This document shows, one piece after another, positions 1 to 11,822 of a stretch of DNA of 21,430 bases; position 1 is the first letter of the stretch, and each line of letters starts with the position of its first letter. This DNA is from Larix sibirica (Eukaryota > Streptophyta > Pinopsida > Pinales > Pinaceae), in NCBI GenBank assembly GCA_004151065.3, contig NWUY0300017260.1, positions 49,883 to 71,312 on the forward strand, read 5' to 3'. The translations under genes and the position numbers were made by a program. The notes beneath the pieces were generated by a model. The model had not been told where the DNA came from, made no database searches, and saw only the letters and a list, made by a program, of their open reading frames with translations.

Positions 1-207
1 TCAAATGCATCTTGATTAAGATTTAAATAAATTATTTTAGGTGGTTAAGAAAACATATATGTTTATTAAATAGTATTTGTTTTTATGTTTATATTAATTA
101 GTTTAATGTTTAACATTTGTTTAACAATTAACCATCTCCACAAAACTAAGTGGTTGGCTACACCTATGAGTGTTCACTTACTTGTGACCACTTTACTTAT
201 AACTGTG

Positions 208-287
208 CTAGTAAATTATTATTAAAAACAACTCCAATCTATAGATACTAGTAGATTATTATTAAAAACAACTCGAATCTATAGAAT
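208..287. repeat. 40-bp direct tandem duplication
   Basis: Two adjacent copies (208-247 and 248-287) of an AT-rich 40-bp unit beginning CTAGTA and containing TTATTATTAAAAACAACTC. They differ at only a few positions. No coding potential is seen. Confidence 0.85.
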
Positions 288-489
288 TAACTTCAAAAGC
301 ATGCACATTGCATTATTAAATAATGACACGAGGTCAAACCCACACCCTTTCACATATTCACTACATAAATACCATTTCAATGTTAAACTAATGATTAATA
401 ATTAACCCACGGTCGAGGGCCACTCTTCCATTATGGAAGTACTCTCTACATTTTAAGAGCAAATTAAACAACGTTTATAATGTTAACAG

Positions 490-612
490 CATGTGACTCG
501 TGCTGCAATGGCTACAACATCGGAGGTTCGAATCACCATTATTAATATCCAGTAACATGTTACTCATGCTGCAAAGGCTATAAGTCATGAGTTCGACTCT
601 CCATAACAACAG
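490..612. repeat. 66-bp diverged tandem repeat with B-box-like motifs
   Basis: Two diverged copies start CATGTGACTCGTGCTGCAA (490) and CATGTTACTCATGCTGCAA (556). Each carries a tRNA B-box-like string on the plus strand, GGTTCGAATCACC in the first and AGTTCGACTCTCC in the second. This recalls a tRNA-derived SINE head, but I could not find a convincing A box, so the SINE reading is weak. The tandem repetition itself is clear. Confidence 0.55.
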
Positions 613-637
613 TTAGGTAGAAAGAGTTAAAGAACTG

Positions 638-723
638 TAAACAATCTAGGATCAAATACCATGGATTCTCCCTGTACATTTAAACAATCTAGGATCAAAT
701 CCCATGGATTCTACCTGTACATT
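638..723. repeat. 43-bp direct tandem duplication
   Basis: Two nearly identical 43-bp copies (638-680 and 681-723), each with AACAATCTAGGATCAAAT followed by CCATGGATTCT and CCTGTACATT. Two or three substitutions separate them. Confidence 0.88.
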
Positions 724-2052
724 TAAAAGCAAGAGCAAATATTATAAACATTTGGCTAATAGAAATCGACTGTAAATGCATTGTTTAACATCCCAAATTT
801 ATGCGCTGAAGACGTTTATTTTAAGTTGTAGATAGACTCCAAAAGAGCCTCATGGCTAGCTTAACGATATACTTAACCAGTAATATAAACAATTACCATA
901 ACATTTCATATAGCCATTGAATAGACTCGGCATAAGGTTGTTTATAAATCGTTATACAAAACTAAAATACGCAGTGTTTAAATAAAATCCAGGGTTAATG
1001 CCTAAAGGCTGGTCACAAATGACATTCAAAACATTCTTTCATACCAGAAGTTAACACCGTTAGTTGCAAATCTTTAATCAAATTACATTCTATTCCAAGT
1101 ACAAGTTATTTTCTAATAACTGACGTCGAGAAAGCCCAAGCTTTTGTAAACAAACCTAAGGCACAATTGTACTAGGGGAAGAAAGCCCCTTTGAGTTCAG
1201 TGGAGGTTGAAAACCTAAGGCTATGTGCTTACCCAGAGGTTTAATCAAATTACATTCTATTCCTATGCTTTGCAGTCAAGTATGTAAGCATAAAACCCTC
1301 CATGCATTGATAACACCTGTGATCAACATCTCATAGCGGCCAATAAACATACTTGTAGTAAAAATGAGAGATAACTAAAAGTAGTCAAGTAAATTCTTGC
1401 AGTCTAAAAATATCGGAATTCAAGAAGGCCATAATGATTCCATGAGATTGAGCATAGTATCCTTCGCTGAATAAAAAGGAATATGTATTTGTGTGTTTCC
1501 TATCGATCGTACTGGTGACCATGGTATGTGCCGAAGAAGCTAGAAACGGAAAAGCAAGAACATGGAGGTGGAGTTCGGCTCCAAAACCCTCTTGTGAGAC
1601 CAAACCTCTCTATAGTAACAAATGAAATCTACATTGAGAAATTCAGGATTAAACCCTTCCTTCTCATTATCCGAGACTTGTACTATTTATTAAATGAAGC
1701 AAAGGACATGGGCTAGGTGGAGGCCAACGGGAGAGATAGCCACCTCTCTTTCCATATGTCAACATTCAACAATTAAAACATCAAGCTGGTAGATGAGTGG
1801 GAGTCCAACTTAACACTTGGTTTAATGTTTAAGCCACATGTGTAGGTATTGACCTTGGAGTAGGAGAGGATGAACTTGCTAGGGTTGGCCCTACGAATCA
1901 TCTCCATTGTGAATGCATGAAGTTAGTACCTACAAAATGGTTGAGTTAGCATGCAACCATGCAAGTAAGGCAGAAAGCCATCGTGGGCTTAATCCCCCAT
2001 TCAAGATTAAAAATATTATACATTTCCACAAAATTATTAATGTGCAAGCCAA
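724..2052. other. Unassigned AT-rich noncoding stretch
   Basis: No gene is supported here. A 24-bp direct repeat (TTTAATCAAATTACATTC plus TATTCC) occurs at 1073-1096 and again at 1240-1263. Short overlapping open frames on both strands at about 1385-1716 show no recognisable domain and no splice-site support. The sequence is probably decayed transposable-element DNA, but nothing identifies the family. Confidence 0.5.
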
Positions 2053-2168
2053 TAGATTCATATAGCCTCGATTAGGTCACTCGAAGATCGAGGTGAAGTT
2101 AATATATGAATAGATTCATATAGCCTCGATTAGGTCAGTCGAAGATCGAGGTGAAGTTAATATATGAA
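2053..2168. repeat. 58-bp direct tandem duplication
   Basis: Two adjacent copies (2053-2110 and 2111-2168) beginning TAGATTCATATAGCCTCGAT and ending GTTAATATATGAA, with essentially one substitution (CAC to CAG) between them. The near identity implies a recent duplication. The 3' part of the unit (AAGATCGAGGT...TATATGAAT) recurs near 2793 at the head of the next 650-bp repeat unit. Confidence 0.92.
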
Positions 2169-3430
2169 TTATATATTAGGGTTCCATTAGGTTTGTCTAA
2201 CCTTGACTAGGCATATCACAAATTAAGGTAAGGTTGTTATACATGAATTATATAGATTGCCTTTTACTTAGGTCTTAATGCCTCTAGCAAGGTGGAAGGG
2301 GTGAACGCTCATAAAATGTTAGTTAAATGCTCGTTAAAATACCAATGATAAAGTTGTCTTAGTCTTATTAGTAATAGGTTTTGACAACCTTCTATTGCAA
2401 CAATGGAAAATGTAAATATCATCCTTATAATAAAAAATTGTGGTATTTTTGAGTTGTTAGAGTTTAGATGGCTTTTTATTGAGCCCTTAGTGACCTATAA
2501 GGCACTTGTAGCATGAATGTGAATTATGGTTATGGTTATTATATTATATAGGAACCGAAGATATCACCAGAGAGGTCATGTTTTACAAGTCTACACTAAT
2601 CAAGTTTCAAATATCAAACATACTTTTCCCCAAATCAATATACTTTAGCTTACTTGGATTGACTCGAGGGTGATTCACTAGAATTGAAAGGTTGCTCAAT
2701 CCTTAGAATATATGGTAGGGAGGAACATGGTTGTTCCCTAACAAGTTTGGTTACTAAATGACATATAAGTACTATTATTTTAGGTTAATCTAAGATCGAG
2801 GTAAGGTTAATATATGAATCCTATATTAGGGTTCCATTAGGTTTGTCTAACCTTGACTAGGCATATCACAAACTAGGGTAAGTTTGTTATATATGAATTA
2901 TATAGACTCTCTTTTACTTAGGTCTTAAATCCCCTTGCAAGGTCAAAGGGGTGAACACTCATAAGCTACTAGTTAAATGCTCTTTAAAATACCAATGATG
3001 AAATTCTCTTACGCTCATTAGTAATAGGTTTTGTCAACCTTCTATTGCGACAATGGAAAAAGTTAAAAGTATTTAAATATCATCCTTATAAAAAAAATTG
3101 TGGTATTTTTGAGTTGTTAGAGTCTAGATGGCTTTCTAGTGAGCCCTCAGTGGCCTATAAGGCACTTGTGGCATGCATGTGAATTATGGTTACGGTTATT
3201 ATATTATATAGGAACCAAATATATAATTAGAGAGGTCATTCTTTACAAGTCTACACTAATCAAGTTTCAAATATCAAACACACTTTTCCCTAAATCATTA
3301 TACTTTAGCTTGCTTGGCTCAACTCGGGTGATTCACTAGAACTGAAAGGTTGTTCAATTCTTCAGAATCTATGGTAGGGAGTAGTAGGGTTGTTACAGGT
3401 AATGATTTTGGATACTAAATGACATATAAG
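2143..3430. repeat. Tandem duplication of a ~650-bp noncoding unit
   Basis: Unit 1 (about 2143-2792) and unit 2 (about 2793-3430) align along their length with a period of 650 bp. For example TATATTAGGGTTCCATTAGG occurs at 2172 and 2822, and both units share the GGTTTTG.CAACCTTCTATTGC and CATATAAGTA blocks. Divergence is roughly 10 percent with small indels, so this copy is older than the nested 58-bp duplication. No conserved open frame, LTR ends or inverted termini were found. Confidence 0.88.
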
Positions 3431-4402
3431 TAATGTTATTTATTTATGTTTGTTTCAGATATTAATTGTTTGTCTTACTTGATTATTTAAGATACTACAT
3501 TAGAAATTTTAGGTAGTCAATCTAGTTATTTTATGTTTGAATATGATACTAGAATATGATTTATTGTATTAGTTGTTAACCATGAAATCAAGAAATGAGT
3601 TCTTCTATTGTTTTCCATAATGCAATTAGAATATTTATATGCATTTTCAAAGCTTAGGGTTTTGAAAGACTCTTTGTATTGTTATTAAAAGTTATTGCAA
3701 AATACTAAGCATCTAAATGCATATTGTTTATATTGCAAATCTATTTGATTATGAAAGTAAGTAGAGTGTAATTATTTACTAAAATTCCAATAATTAATTT
3801 AGGAGAAAAAGGAATCTAAGAGAAAAAAGAAACATCAATTGTTATTTTTTTAGAATTCAAATGAAATAGTTTATCTAACCCTCAATATGAATCAATGCAT
3901 AGAGGAAAAACAAGATTGTTAGACGGATTAACTTGAACATAAAAAGTGGTCATTCTCTTATATTATTGATAAAACTCTGGAATTTAAGAAATGATTTGTC
4001 TATTATTTCCTGTTTATACAATAATTTAACAAATGATCAATTATAGACTAATATTTATAAAGAGTTAGATACAAATAGTGAATTTGTTTTATTATCATTT
4101 ATGCAATGTTATTCATAATCAAATAGGATATATTTAACCTATGTGTAGAGCCAACAAGGAAATATAATGTATTTATATTACAGACACACATTTGTCCATA
4201 AATAAACCATATTATCTAATAATGTTCCTTTGAAAATAGAAATACGTGTATTATTTATGGGCATCATTCCATTATGTAAATAAAAGAATTATTAAAAATA
4301 TAATACAAGTATACTCTCGGAATGGTTTATGGTGGATTGCCACCGAAATTACCAATACAAACAAGATTCATACGTTGGAGTACATTATATAATCTATTGA
4401 TA
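3431..4402. other. AT-rich noncoding stretch, nothing recognised
   Basis: Very AT-rich DNA with stop codons in all frames. I see no coding exon, RNA gene, terminal repeat or mobile-element motif in it. Confidence 0.5.
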
Positions 4403-4470
4403 GTCGAACGGAGATTTGGGTTATATCAATTTATTGTGAGTCGAACGGAGATTTGGGTTATATCAATTTA
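4403..4470. repeat. 37-bp direct tandem duplication
   Basis: GTCGAACGGAGATTTGGG followed by TTATATCAATTTA occurs at 4403 and again at 4440, with a short spacer that completes a 37-bp period. The shared core is identical in both copies. Confidence 0.85.
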
Positions 4471-4576
4471 AATCCATTAACTATACTTATTAGAAGACTT
4501 ACCTAATAAGCCTATGGTTCACATCCAACTTTATCTAACTCATTAAGAAAACAGAAGAAGAGGCGTAGCTATGCAA

Positions 4577-4680
4577 GTTAGAGTGTTTAATAAGGATTAC
4601 TCGCGCTAATGGAAGTTAGAGTGTTTAATAAGGAATACGTTAGAGTGTTTAATCAGGAATAAGTGAGAGTGTTTAATAAT
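4577..4680. repeat. Short irregular tandem array (GTTAGAGTGTTTAATAAGGA)
   Basis: Four copies of the roughly 20-24 bp motif start at 4577, 4615, 4639 and 4663. The last copy reads GTGAGAGTGTTTAATAA. Spacing is 38, 24 and 24 bp, so two copies are strictly tandem and one carries an extra spacer. Confidence 0.82.
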
Positions 4681-4821
4681 CAGAATTTCCGGTGTCCATG
4701 CTAGTAATAATCAGAAATGCGAAAATTTACGCTATACGTGATATGAAAAATTTGGTGATATGTATTATAATGTGGATAAAATAATAATGTGGTAATACAT
4801 GACTATAGAATTGAATATAAT

Positions 4822-5284
4822 AAACTATACGGTGATAATGTCGTACTTGTTTCATTGTAAATGGAATAGAGTTAATACTCAAAAGTATAAACAATCAAGT
4901 TACTCCATAGTCCTTATAATGTCTATAGCTATGCATGATAGTATAAGTGGATTGATCATAAATTTAAAAACATTGTACACACAAATATAAAACATTGTAC
5001 ACACAAATATAAGGATTAATTTGTTAGATGAAGCAATTTAAAAGAAAATTTTAGGTTGATATTTTTAAACTATAGGGTGATCATGTCATATTTGTTTCAT
5101 GAATAGAGTTAATACTCAAAAGTATAAACAATCAAGTTACTCCATAGCCTTTATAATGTCCATAGCTATGCATGATAGTATAAGTGGCATTGATCATAAA
5201 TTTAAAAATATTGTACACATAAATATAAGGATTAATTTGTTAGATGAAGCAATTTAAAAGAAAATTTTAGGTTGATATTTTTAG
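4822..5284. repeat. ~240-bp tandem duplication with nested 22-bp duplication
   Basis: Unit 1 (about 4822-5066) and unit 2 (about 5067-5284) share GAGTTAATACTCAAAAGTAT, TAGCTATGCATGATAGTATA and the AGGATTAATTTGTTAGATGA tail. The local period changes from 245 to 237 bp because of small indels. Unit 1 contains a nested 22-bp tandem copy (AACATTGTACACACAAATAT at 4969 and 4991) that unit 2 lacks, so the nested event came later. A 63-codon open frame over unit 1 is disrupted in unit 2 and is not taken as a gene. Confidence 0.9.
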
Positions 5285-5425
5285 GGTATTACACATGACA
5301 CAATTCTTGCAATCTTTAGAAACTTTGAGAGAGAAATATGAAATATTAGTAAGAGGTATTACACGTGATACAATTCTTGCAATCCTTCGAAACTTTGCAG
5401 GGAGAAATATGAAATATTAGTAAGG
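5285..5425. repeat. 70-bp direct tandem duplication
   Basis: Copies at 5285-5354 and 5355-5425 start GGTATTACAC and end AAATATGAAATATTAGTAAG. They differ by several substitutions and one small indel. The repeat abuts the end of the preceding 240-bp repeat. Confidence 0.88.
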
Positions 5426-7212
5426 GGATATTCGAGGATAACAACAATCCCATAAATATAGGTTAACTTCATACAGATTTGTTCTAATCAACTTCATTCC
5501 ACCTTAAATCATAGGTCATACACATTCAAACAACATTTACTGTACTGTACTTCAAACATTTCCATATACGTTGTTTTAGATATTTAAGTTTACCTCTAGA
5601 TTTAGATCTACAACGAAATACTTATTTCTATTATTTTTTGTCTAGAAGGAAACCTCTTACAAATAACGCAACCTTGGTTTGACAATCCATCTTTTTCTTC
5701 CACATTTCTTCTGATAACATGGATGCAACCATATTGTCAAGAATTATTGTCTTGTATTACTCCCAATACATACAACTAGGTTATCCCATGAATTCAGAAA
5801 ATAACAAAACGTACTAATGCGCTTTTCTTAATCACAAATTTTAATACTACCATAGTGTTAGAGGCATTGATAATTTATCTTACCCGGATTCACCATCATC
5901 GATCCTCAAGAGGTACAACTTATTTTGAAGGAAAAGTTTGTTTATGAGGGACATTGACTACCTAACATAACTTATCCCTCAACTTCTTTTTATTTTCTTC
6001 TTAGAGACATTCAAAAACACTAAATCTAAGAGGAAAAGTTAAATCATACTTCTTTCCTTACTCTCCAACTCCTACGAGTCTTATCTTATTTTGTTGTACC
6101 AATAAGTTGTGTACCTTGAGCCATAGAAATTCACAATTTTCCTATCAACTAGAATATCTTACCTATTTAGATTCCATAGCTCAAGGCTCTATTCATTAAA
6201 TTTCCCAATATTAGTTTTTGAGCTTCTCTCCATTCCTATCCACACAATAATTTCCATAGAGATTCTTCGAAAACCATGTTTATCACAATCGTAAGATAAA
6301 CTTGATATATCAAGAATGAACAAGACCGTAGAACCAAAGCTGTCCCATGAAGCTAATCACCTCACTTTCATACCAAAAGTAAGTTTTAAACCTATGCAAG
6401 TGAAGCAATGTGCATATAGATTCTTAATAAAACTGAAAAGAACTATAATGACACACACACACATTAGAAAGAGCCACACCTCTATTTTCTTCATTCTATT
6501 AATTTGACAGCAATAGAATATTTTGGTATTTTGTAATATCTAGAACCCCAAATTTTAACCAAAATTAGTTACAACCCCAATCCCTTAACCGATATTACAT
6601 TACAATGAATTGAAAAAACATTGGTTGAAAAGGCACAAAACAACAATTTTTTTACCAAAGACACATGTGTCCAAGCATAAATTCATTTACATTAATGCAT
6701 ACATGGTTAATGTATTGCATATATTCATTTTGTTATCTTTTTCATTACCACATCATGAAAGGTGGAAAATACTAGGTAGACTATAGTTTTAGAAGTGCTT
6801 CCTACTTTTACTTAGGCTTAGATTTAAACTACAACAATCTTTCAACCATCTACCCTTGATAAACAAGGTACAAATGAGGGTTCATTTTAAGTTATTAAGG
6901 TGAGCCAATCTCAATTTCAATATCCACCACATCATGCAATTTTATTTTTACCTCCTTTAGGAAGGTAGTAACAAAAAGAATCGCTATAAATATAAAGGGA
7001 ATTCTATATTCACACATTCAAAAATGCCTTTCCTCAAAGAGACCTCCCACACAAATGCAAGTTTTTATTTACCTTGAAGCATTTAAAGTCTGGTCTATAA
7101 ATTTGTTTGGACCTACAAATATGGTTCAATTACCATATTTTTTAGATTTTAGAATTGTACATGAAACCACGATATCAAATGATCTATTCACTCTCAACCA
7201 TATGCATTATTT
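5426..7212. other. AT-rich noncoding stretch, nothing recognised
   Basis: About 1.8 kb with no supported gene. The open frame at 6316-6507 has no domain similarity I recognise and reads partly through a short CA run near 6450. No terminal repeats, RNA gene or coding exon are seen. Confidence 0.5.
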
Positions 7213-7229
7213 TCTCTCTCTCTCTCTCT

Positions 7230-7263
<34 letters not shown>
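7213..7263. repeat. Compound microsatellite (TC)9-(TA)15
   Basis: A run of TC dinucleotides at 7213-7230 passes directly into TA dinucleotides at 7233-7262. A 96-codon open frame on the plus strand (7055-7345) reads through it as Leu-Ser and Tyr-Ile runs and is an artefact of this repeat. Confidence 0.97.
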
Positions 7264-7265
<2 letters not shown>

Positions 7266-7465
7266 TTCTACAATTACCTATATTAGTTATAGAACCTTGT
7301 AGCCGAGTTTTCTATTATATCTATGATTACAGGGATAGAGTTTGAATTCATGGAGCCTCAACTAGCATTTCTCCTTTCTTCCATATTCCCATCTTCACAA
7401 CACTTGAAAAATATGCCTGTGCCTGTCAAGAAGGGGGGGAAATTTCTTCTTCTACTTCAAAGATG

Positions 7466-8820
7466 GACCAAAAACCTATAGTTAAGATGAAAGACACATT
7501 CCTCAAACAATAAGCGTAGGTGAGGAGGATTCCACATTAAAGCAACATGAATTAATATGCTTAGCATGTGGATAAAAAAGAATTCACTAGAGGATCCCTA
7601 GTAAATATATTTGATTATTTGTTTTCAACATTTCTTATTATATGAGACATAGTCTAGTTCATTAATCCTCACTTTTTTTATTATTTTGGGGACGTTTGGT
7701 TGGTTCACTTGTTACTCTCCATCTTTATACAAGATTGTTTCTATCTTTTTTTATTCAATTGTATAACTAGGCCTCTTTCATCTCTCTTGAATGGTAAATC
7801 TTTATCTATATTCTCATCTAATCAATTTAGTGTGGATAAACCTCATGTTTTGGTTAGCATAGCCATAAAAAATCCTTAATTTTGTTTCCATTAAAGGAAT
7901 TTTCATAGACATCAAGGGATTTGCTAATGACAATTTCATAGAAGTTACTATGGAGATTAATATAAATTTACGGGTGGATGTTCATAGATGTAATATTCAT
8001 CATAGACACCCCTAAAAATATAATTATTTGACTAAATTTAAATGTAAAAATATCCATAATTGAGGTCATTGGTTGCAAAAATGGTCATTTTAAAGGGATG
8101 TGACAACATCATGATTTCTAGGACATTTTTTAGATGGTAAATCAACTAAAATATTGCAGTTTATCCCTTAAAACATGCTTTCAAGGCTCATAGGCTATGT
8201 ATGGGCCTTGAGCTATGACATATTTCCTATAGAAAGAATATTTCCCCACAATATGAATATAAGCCTAATTTCAAGGATTGGGCACAAATTATATGGGTCC
8301 ATGGGTGTTCCCTAATCTAAGATTATTCAACTCATAGTTGATTGATGAGGAAGTAGTGTATGATATTGACATTGCGAAATGAATCATTTTCCTAAAATAT
8401 GAATATGGGTCCAATTTCAAATATTAGACATATAATGGATTGGTCTCTAGACCAATACATGGTATAGGGTTGAAAACTATTGATTTTGCATTTAACCAAT
8501 TTTACTTAGTCTCACAAGCCATGCATAGATCTTAACCATGATACATGCCCTAAGAATTGTATATTTTCCATATGAGAATAATATGAGCTCAAATTTGAAG
8601 GATATGACATAACATGGATGGATTTGGTGACTTGATTTGTGATAGGTTAGGCATTAAAACTTGGAACTTTTCTTCTAATTACCAATGTCTTTCTATCTCA
8701 TAGGTCATGTATAGGATGTTATATATTTTTTTTGTTAGAAATTCTTGTCACTCGAGGTGGGGCAATTTAAACCATCAAAATAACCAAGGGATCGCACCCA
8801 ACCTAGGCCACACCAACCCT
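7466..8820. repeat. 1355-bp near-perfect duplicate, copy A
   Basis: Copy A matches 10255-11609 at a constant offset of 2789 bp with no indel. I saw only two mismatches, both in the last 13 bases (8808 C versus A, 8819 C versus T). It ends directly against NN at 8821-8822. The content is noncoding, rich in stops, and belongs to the repeat family whose diverged copy lies at 11823-12937. The match between repeat edges and N positions points to an assembly duplication rather than biology. Confidence 0.96.
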
Positions 8821-8822
8821 NN
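8821..8822. other. Ambiguous bases at a probable contig junction
   Basis: NN directly follows the end of duplicate copy A. The sequence type changes abruptly at this point. Confidence 0.95.
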
Positions 8823-10253
8823 GAGTTTTGAGTTCGGCCAGACTGGGAAATGAACTTATAAGGCCCTGGTAAGCCTCGGTGACTCCTTGTGGACACCTCT
8901 TTGCACTTTGGAACAATGTGAGAGATTTGGCACGATATAGTTGTTCTGTTTGGTTTAGCCAAGAATCGACTTTGTTTCAGACTTTAGTTTTAGTTGGTTG
9001 TAAAATGTTCTAAGCCGTATGGAAAGTTTTTATTTAAGGGATTTGAACCCTAGATCCGTGGCTCGCATTGGTTTCTCGATGTTTCCTTGAATATTGTTTT
9101 TAAGAACTTAAAGTAATGGTTGTTTGAAATACCGAAAGTTTGGTACACTGTAAAGGAAATTATTTTTGGCAAAAGAGATAAATGAAAGAAACGTGTTAAT
9201 CTACGTTCTTGTTGTTTCAAGGTTTGATACCCATTCTGGTTTATATTTATTAGATGTAGGAAGGTTGAACCCTCGACCTATGTAGATTCCTTCATTGTAT
9301 TCTTTATAGTGCTATGATATTTACGTTTTAGGGCAGGGCCCATCACTGTGGTGAAATTATATAATGTATAGTTTTAAAATTGTTTGTGATCAAAGGCCAT
9401 GAGCCTGATTTTGAAACCCTGTCGAAAATGATTTCTGTGTTTTGATTTTGTTTGTAAAAAATGTCGAGGGTTTTGAACCTGCAAAGAGTAAAGATGAAAC
9501 CCTTGAGAGTTGTAATAACTTCGATTTGATGGCGCTAACCCTTAGGGTTTGGATCCTGGTCTCATGAATATCCTTCGTTTTGTTTATACGATTGCAAAGT
9601 TATTATATTAGATGATACTGTCGTTGATGATGGGGTTTGGGCCCTAAGACAGTCGACATACTTACTAGAGTTGCTACTTGTTCTGTATAGCTATGTAATT
9701 TCATATTTGTGATACAATGACAATATGTCGTAATGTTAATAGTGTGTAATAATGTTTATAGATTTATGATTTCTATTTCTTTATAGCAGTATCAAACTTT
9801 TCTTTGGTTATAAAAGACTTGCACAATAAATTTCATTATTATAGGGTTTATAAAACAAAGACTATAATGTTTGTAAAATATGTTTATTTGAGAAGTTTAT
9901 ACGAAGGAATATATATTAATTGTTTTCTAAGTCGAAAGGTTAAAACCATAAACAAGCTTAAGTTTGGACAGAAAACATGAGATTGTCTAAATAACATTAC
10001 CTCTCGTACTATGAAAATTCTACTATTAAAATAGTCTATATAATAGATTAATGTTACGTTTTTCTATATTTAATACAGAAGAGATTTTTATTGCAAGTAA
10101 ACAAAAATATAGTACAGATACATTACATATTTTATTTATAAAAATCATTCATTCATCTCTATCGTCTGCATATCATTATTCAAATCTAATTTAAATACTC
10201 TTCCATGTACTAGAGTACAACACTGAAAAAGTGTGGGGAAAAATACAGGGAAG
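8823..10253. other. 1.4-kb noncoding piece bounded by Ns on both sides
   Basis: No gene is recognised. The piece differs in texture from its flanks: a more GC-balanced start (8823-8960), then AT-rich sequence. A palindromic-looking motif of the type TTTGAACCCT recurs in degenerate form near 9046, 9263, 9470, 9548 and 9638, in several cases followed within about 35 bp by a CCTT-containing T-rich stretch, as in an old tandem array or LTR-type noncoding repeat. It lies between two copies of one sequence, so its placement here is doubtful. Confidence 0.6.
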
Positions 10254-10254
10254 N
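10254..10254. other. Ambiguous base at a probable contig junction
   Basis: A single N directly precedes the first base of duplicate copy B. Confidence 0.95.
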
Positions 10255-11609
10255 GACCAAAAACCTATAGTTAAGATGAAAGACACATTCCTCAAACAAT
10301 AAGCGTAGGTGAGGAGGATTCCACATTAAAGCAACATGAATTAATATGCTTAGCATGTGGATAAAAAAGAATTCACTAGAGGATCCCTAGTAAATATATT
10401 TGATTATTTGTTTTCAACATTTCTTATTATATGAGACATAGTCTAGTTCATTAATCCTCACTTTTTTTATTATTTTGGGGACGTTTGGTTGGTTCACTTG
10501 TTACTCTCCATCTTTATACAAGATTGTTTCTATCTTTTTTTATTCAATTGTATAACTAGGCCTCTTTCATCTCTCTTGAATGGTAAATCTTTATCTATAT
10601 TCTCATCTAATCAATTTAGTGTGGATAAACCTCATGTTTTGGTTAGCATAGCCATAAAAAATCCTTAATTTTGTTTCCATTAAAGGAATTTTCATAGACA
10701 TCAAGGGATTTGCTAATGACAATTTCATAGAAGTTACTATGGAGATTAATATAAATTTACGGGTGGATGTTCATAGATGTAATATTCATCATAGACACCC
10801 CTAAAAATATAATTATTTGACTAAATTTAAATGTAAAAATATCCATAATTGAGGTCATTGGTTGCAAAAATGGTCATTTTAAAGGGATGTGACAACATCA
10901 TGATTTCTAGGACATTTTTTAGATGGTAAATCAACTAAAATATTGCAGTTTATCCCTTAAAACATGCTTTCAAGGCTCATAGGCTATGTATGGGCCTTGA
11001 GCTATGACATATTTCCTATAGAAAGAATATTTCCCCACAATATGAATATAAGCCTAATTTCAAGGATTGGGCACAAATTATATGGGTCCATGGGTGTTCC
11101 CTAATCTAAGATTATTCAACTCATAGTTGATTGATGAGGAAGTAGTGTATGATATTGACATTGCGAAATGAATCATTTTCCTAAAATATGAATATGGGTC
11201 CAATTTCAAATATTAGACATATAATGGATTGGTCTCTAGACCAATACATGGTATAGGGTTGAAAACTATTGATTTTGCATTTAACCAATTTTACTTAGTC
11301 TCACAAGCCATGCATAGATCTTAACCATGATACATGCCCTAAGAATTGTATATTTTCCATATGAGAATAATATGAGCTCAAATTTGAAGGATATGACATA
11401 ACATGGATGGATTTGGTGACTTGATTTGTGATAGGTTAGGCATTAAAACTTGGAACTTTTCTTCTAATTACCAATGTCTTTCTATCTCATAGGTCATGTA
11501 TAGGATGTTATATATTTTTTTTGTTAGAAATTCTTGTCACTCGAGGTGGGGCAATTTAAACCATCAAAATAACCAAGGGATCGCACCCAACCTAGGACAC
11601 ACCAACCTT
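10255..11609. repeat. 1355-bp near-perfect duplicate, copy B
   Basis: Second copy of the sequence at 7466-8820 (offset 2789). Unlike copy A, it continues smoothly past 11609 into sequence that matches the diverged tandem unit downstream, so copy B plus its right flank is the better-supported context. The left flank of copy A and the right flank of copy B probably belong to one continuous locus. Confidence 0.96.
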
Positions 11610-11660
11610 TAACATGGTTGGATTTTTTGGTGGACCACCTCCCAACTAAGTCACCCCTAA

Positions 11661-11717
11661 GGGTATTGAACTAAGGTCTCCTTTCAAATAAAACTCACAC
11701 CTTAACCAAGTAAGCTA
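11661..11717 (-). repeat. tRNA-like promoter boxes (SINE head candidate), first unit
   Basis: On the minus strand TAGCTTACTTGG (11717-11706) resembles a pol III A box and GTTCAATACCC (11671-11661) resembles a B box. They are 46 nt apart start to start, close to tRNA spacing. The same arrangement is kept in the downstream unit. No cloverleaf, poly-A tail or target-site duplication was established, so this is only a candidate SINE head. Confidence 0.4.
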
Positions 11718-11821
11718 GAGGGAGTTGACTCCAAGGATTTCATAGTAAGAATTAACTCCAAGGATGTCATATACTAATATAAGCCCCATGAAATAAATAT
11801 TTACATCACAAATGAATCATT

Positions 11822-11822
11822 N
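11822..11822. other. Ambiguous base between repeat units
   Basis: A single N falls exactly between the two ~1.08-kb repeat units, so their junction may not be reliably assembled. Confidence 0.9.

Noticed and set aside
490-612. Possible tRNA gene
   Set aside because: B-box-like strings are present but there is no acceptor stem, anticodon arm or convincing A box.
1385-1716. Overlapping open frames on both strands (72 and 62 codons)
   Set aside because: No recognisable domain, no splice-site support, and frames of this size are expected by chance in such DNA.
7055-7345. 96-codon plus-strand open frame
   Set aside because: It reads through the (TC)n(TA)n microsatellite, and its length depends on that repeat.
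8735-8962. 75-codon minus-strand open frame
   Set aside because: It spans the NN junction at 8821-8822 and so joins two pieces that are probably not contiguous.
7466-11609. The two identical 1355-bp copies as LTRs of a young retrotransposon
   Set aside because: The copies lack TG...CA ends, there is no primer-binding site, polypurine tract or gag-pol between them, and their edges coincide with Ns.
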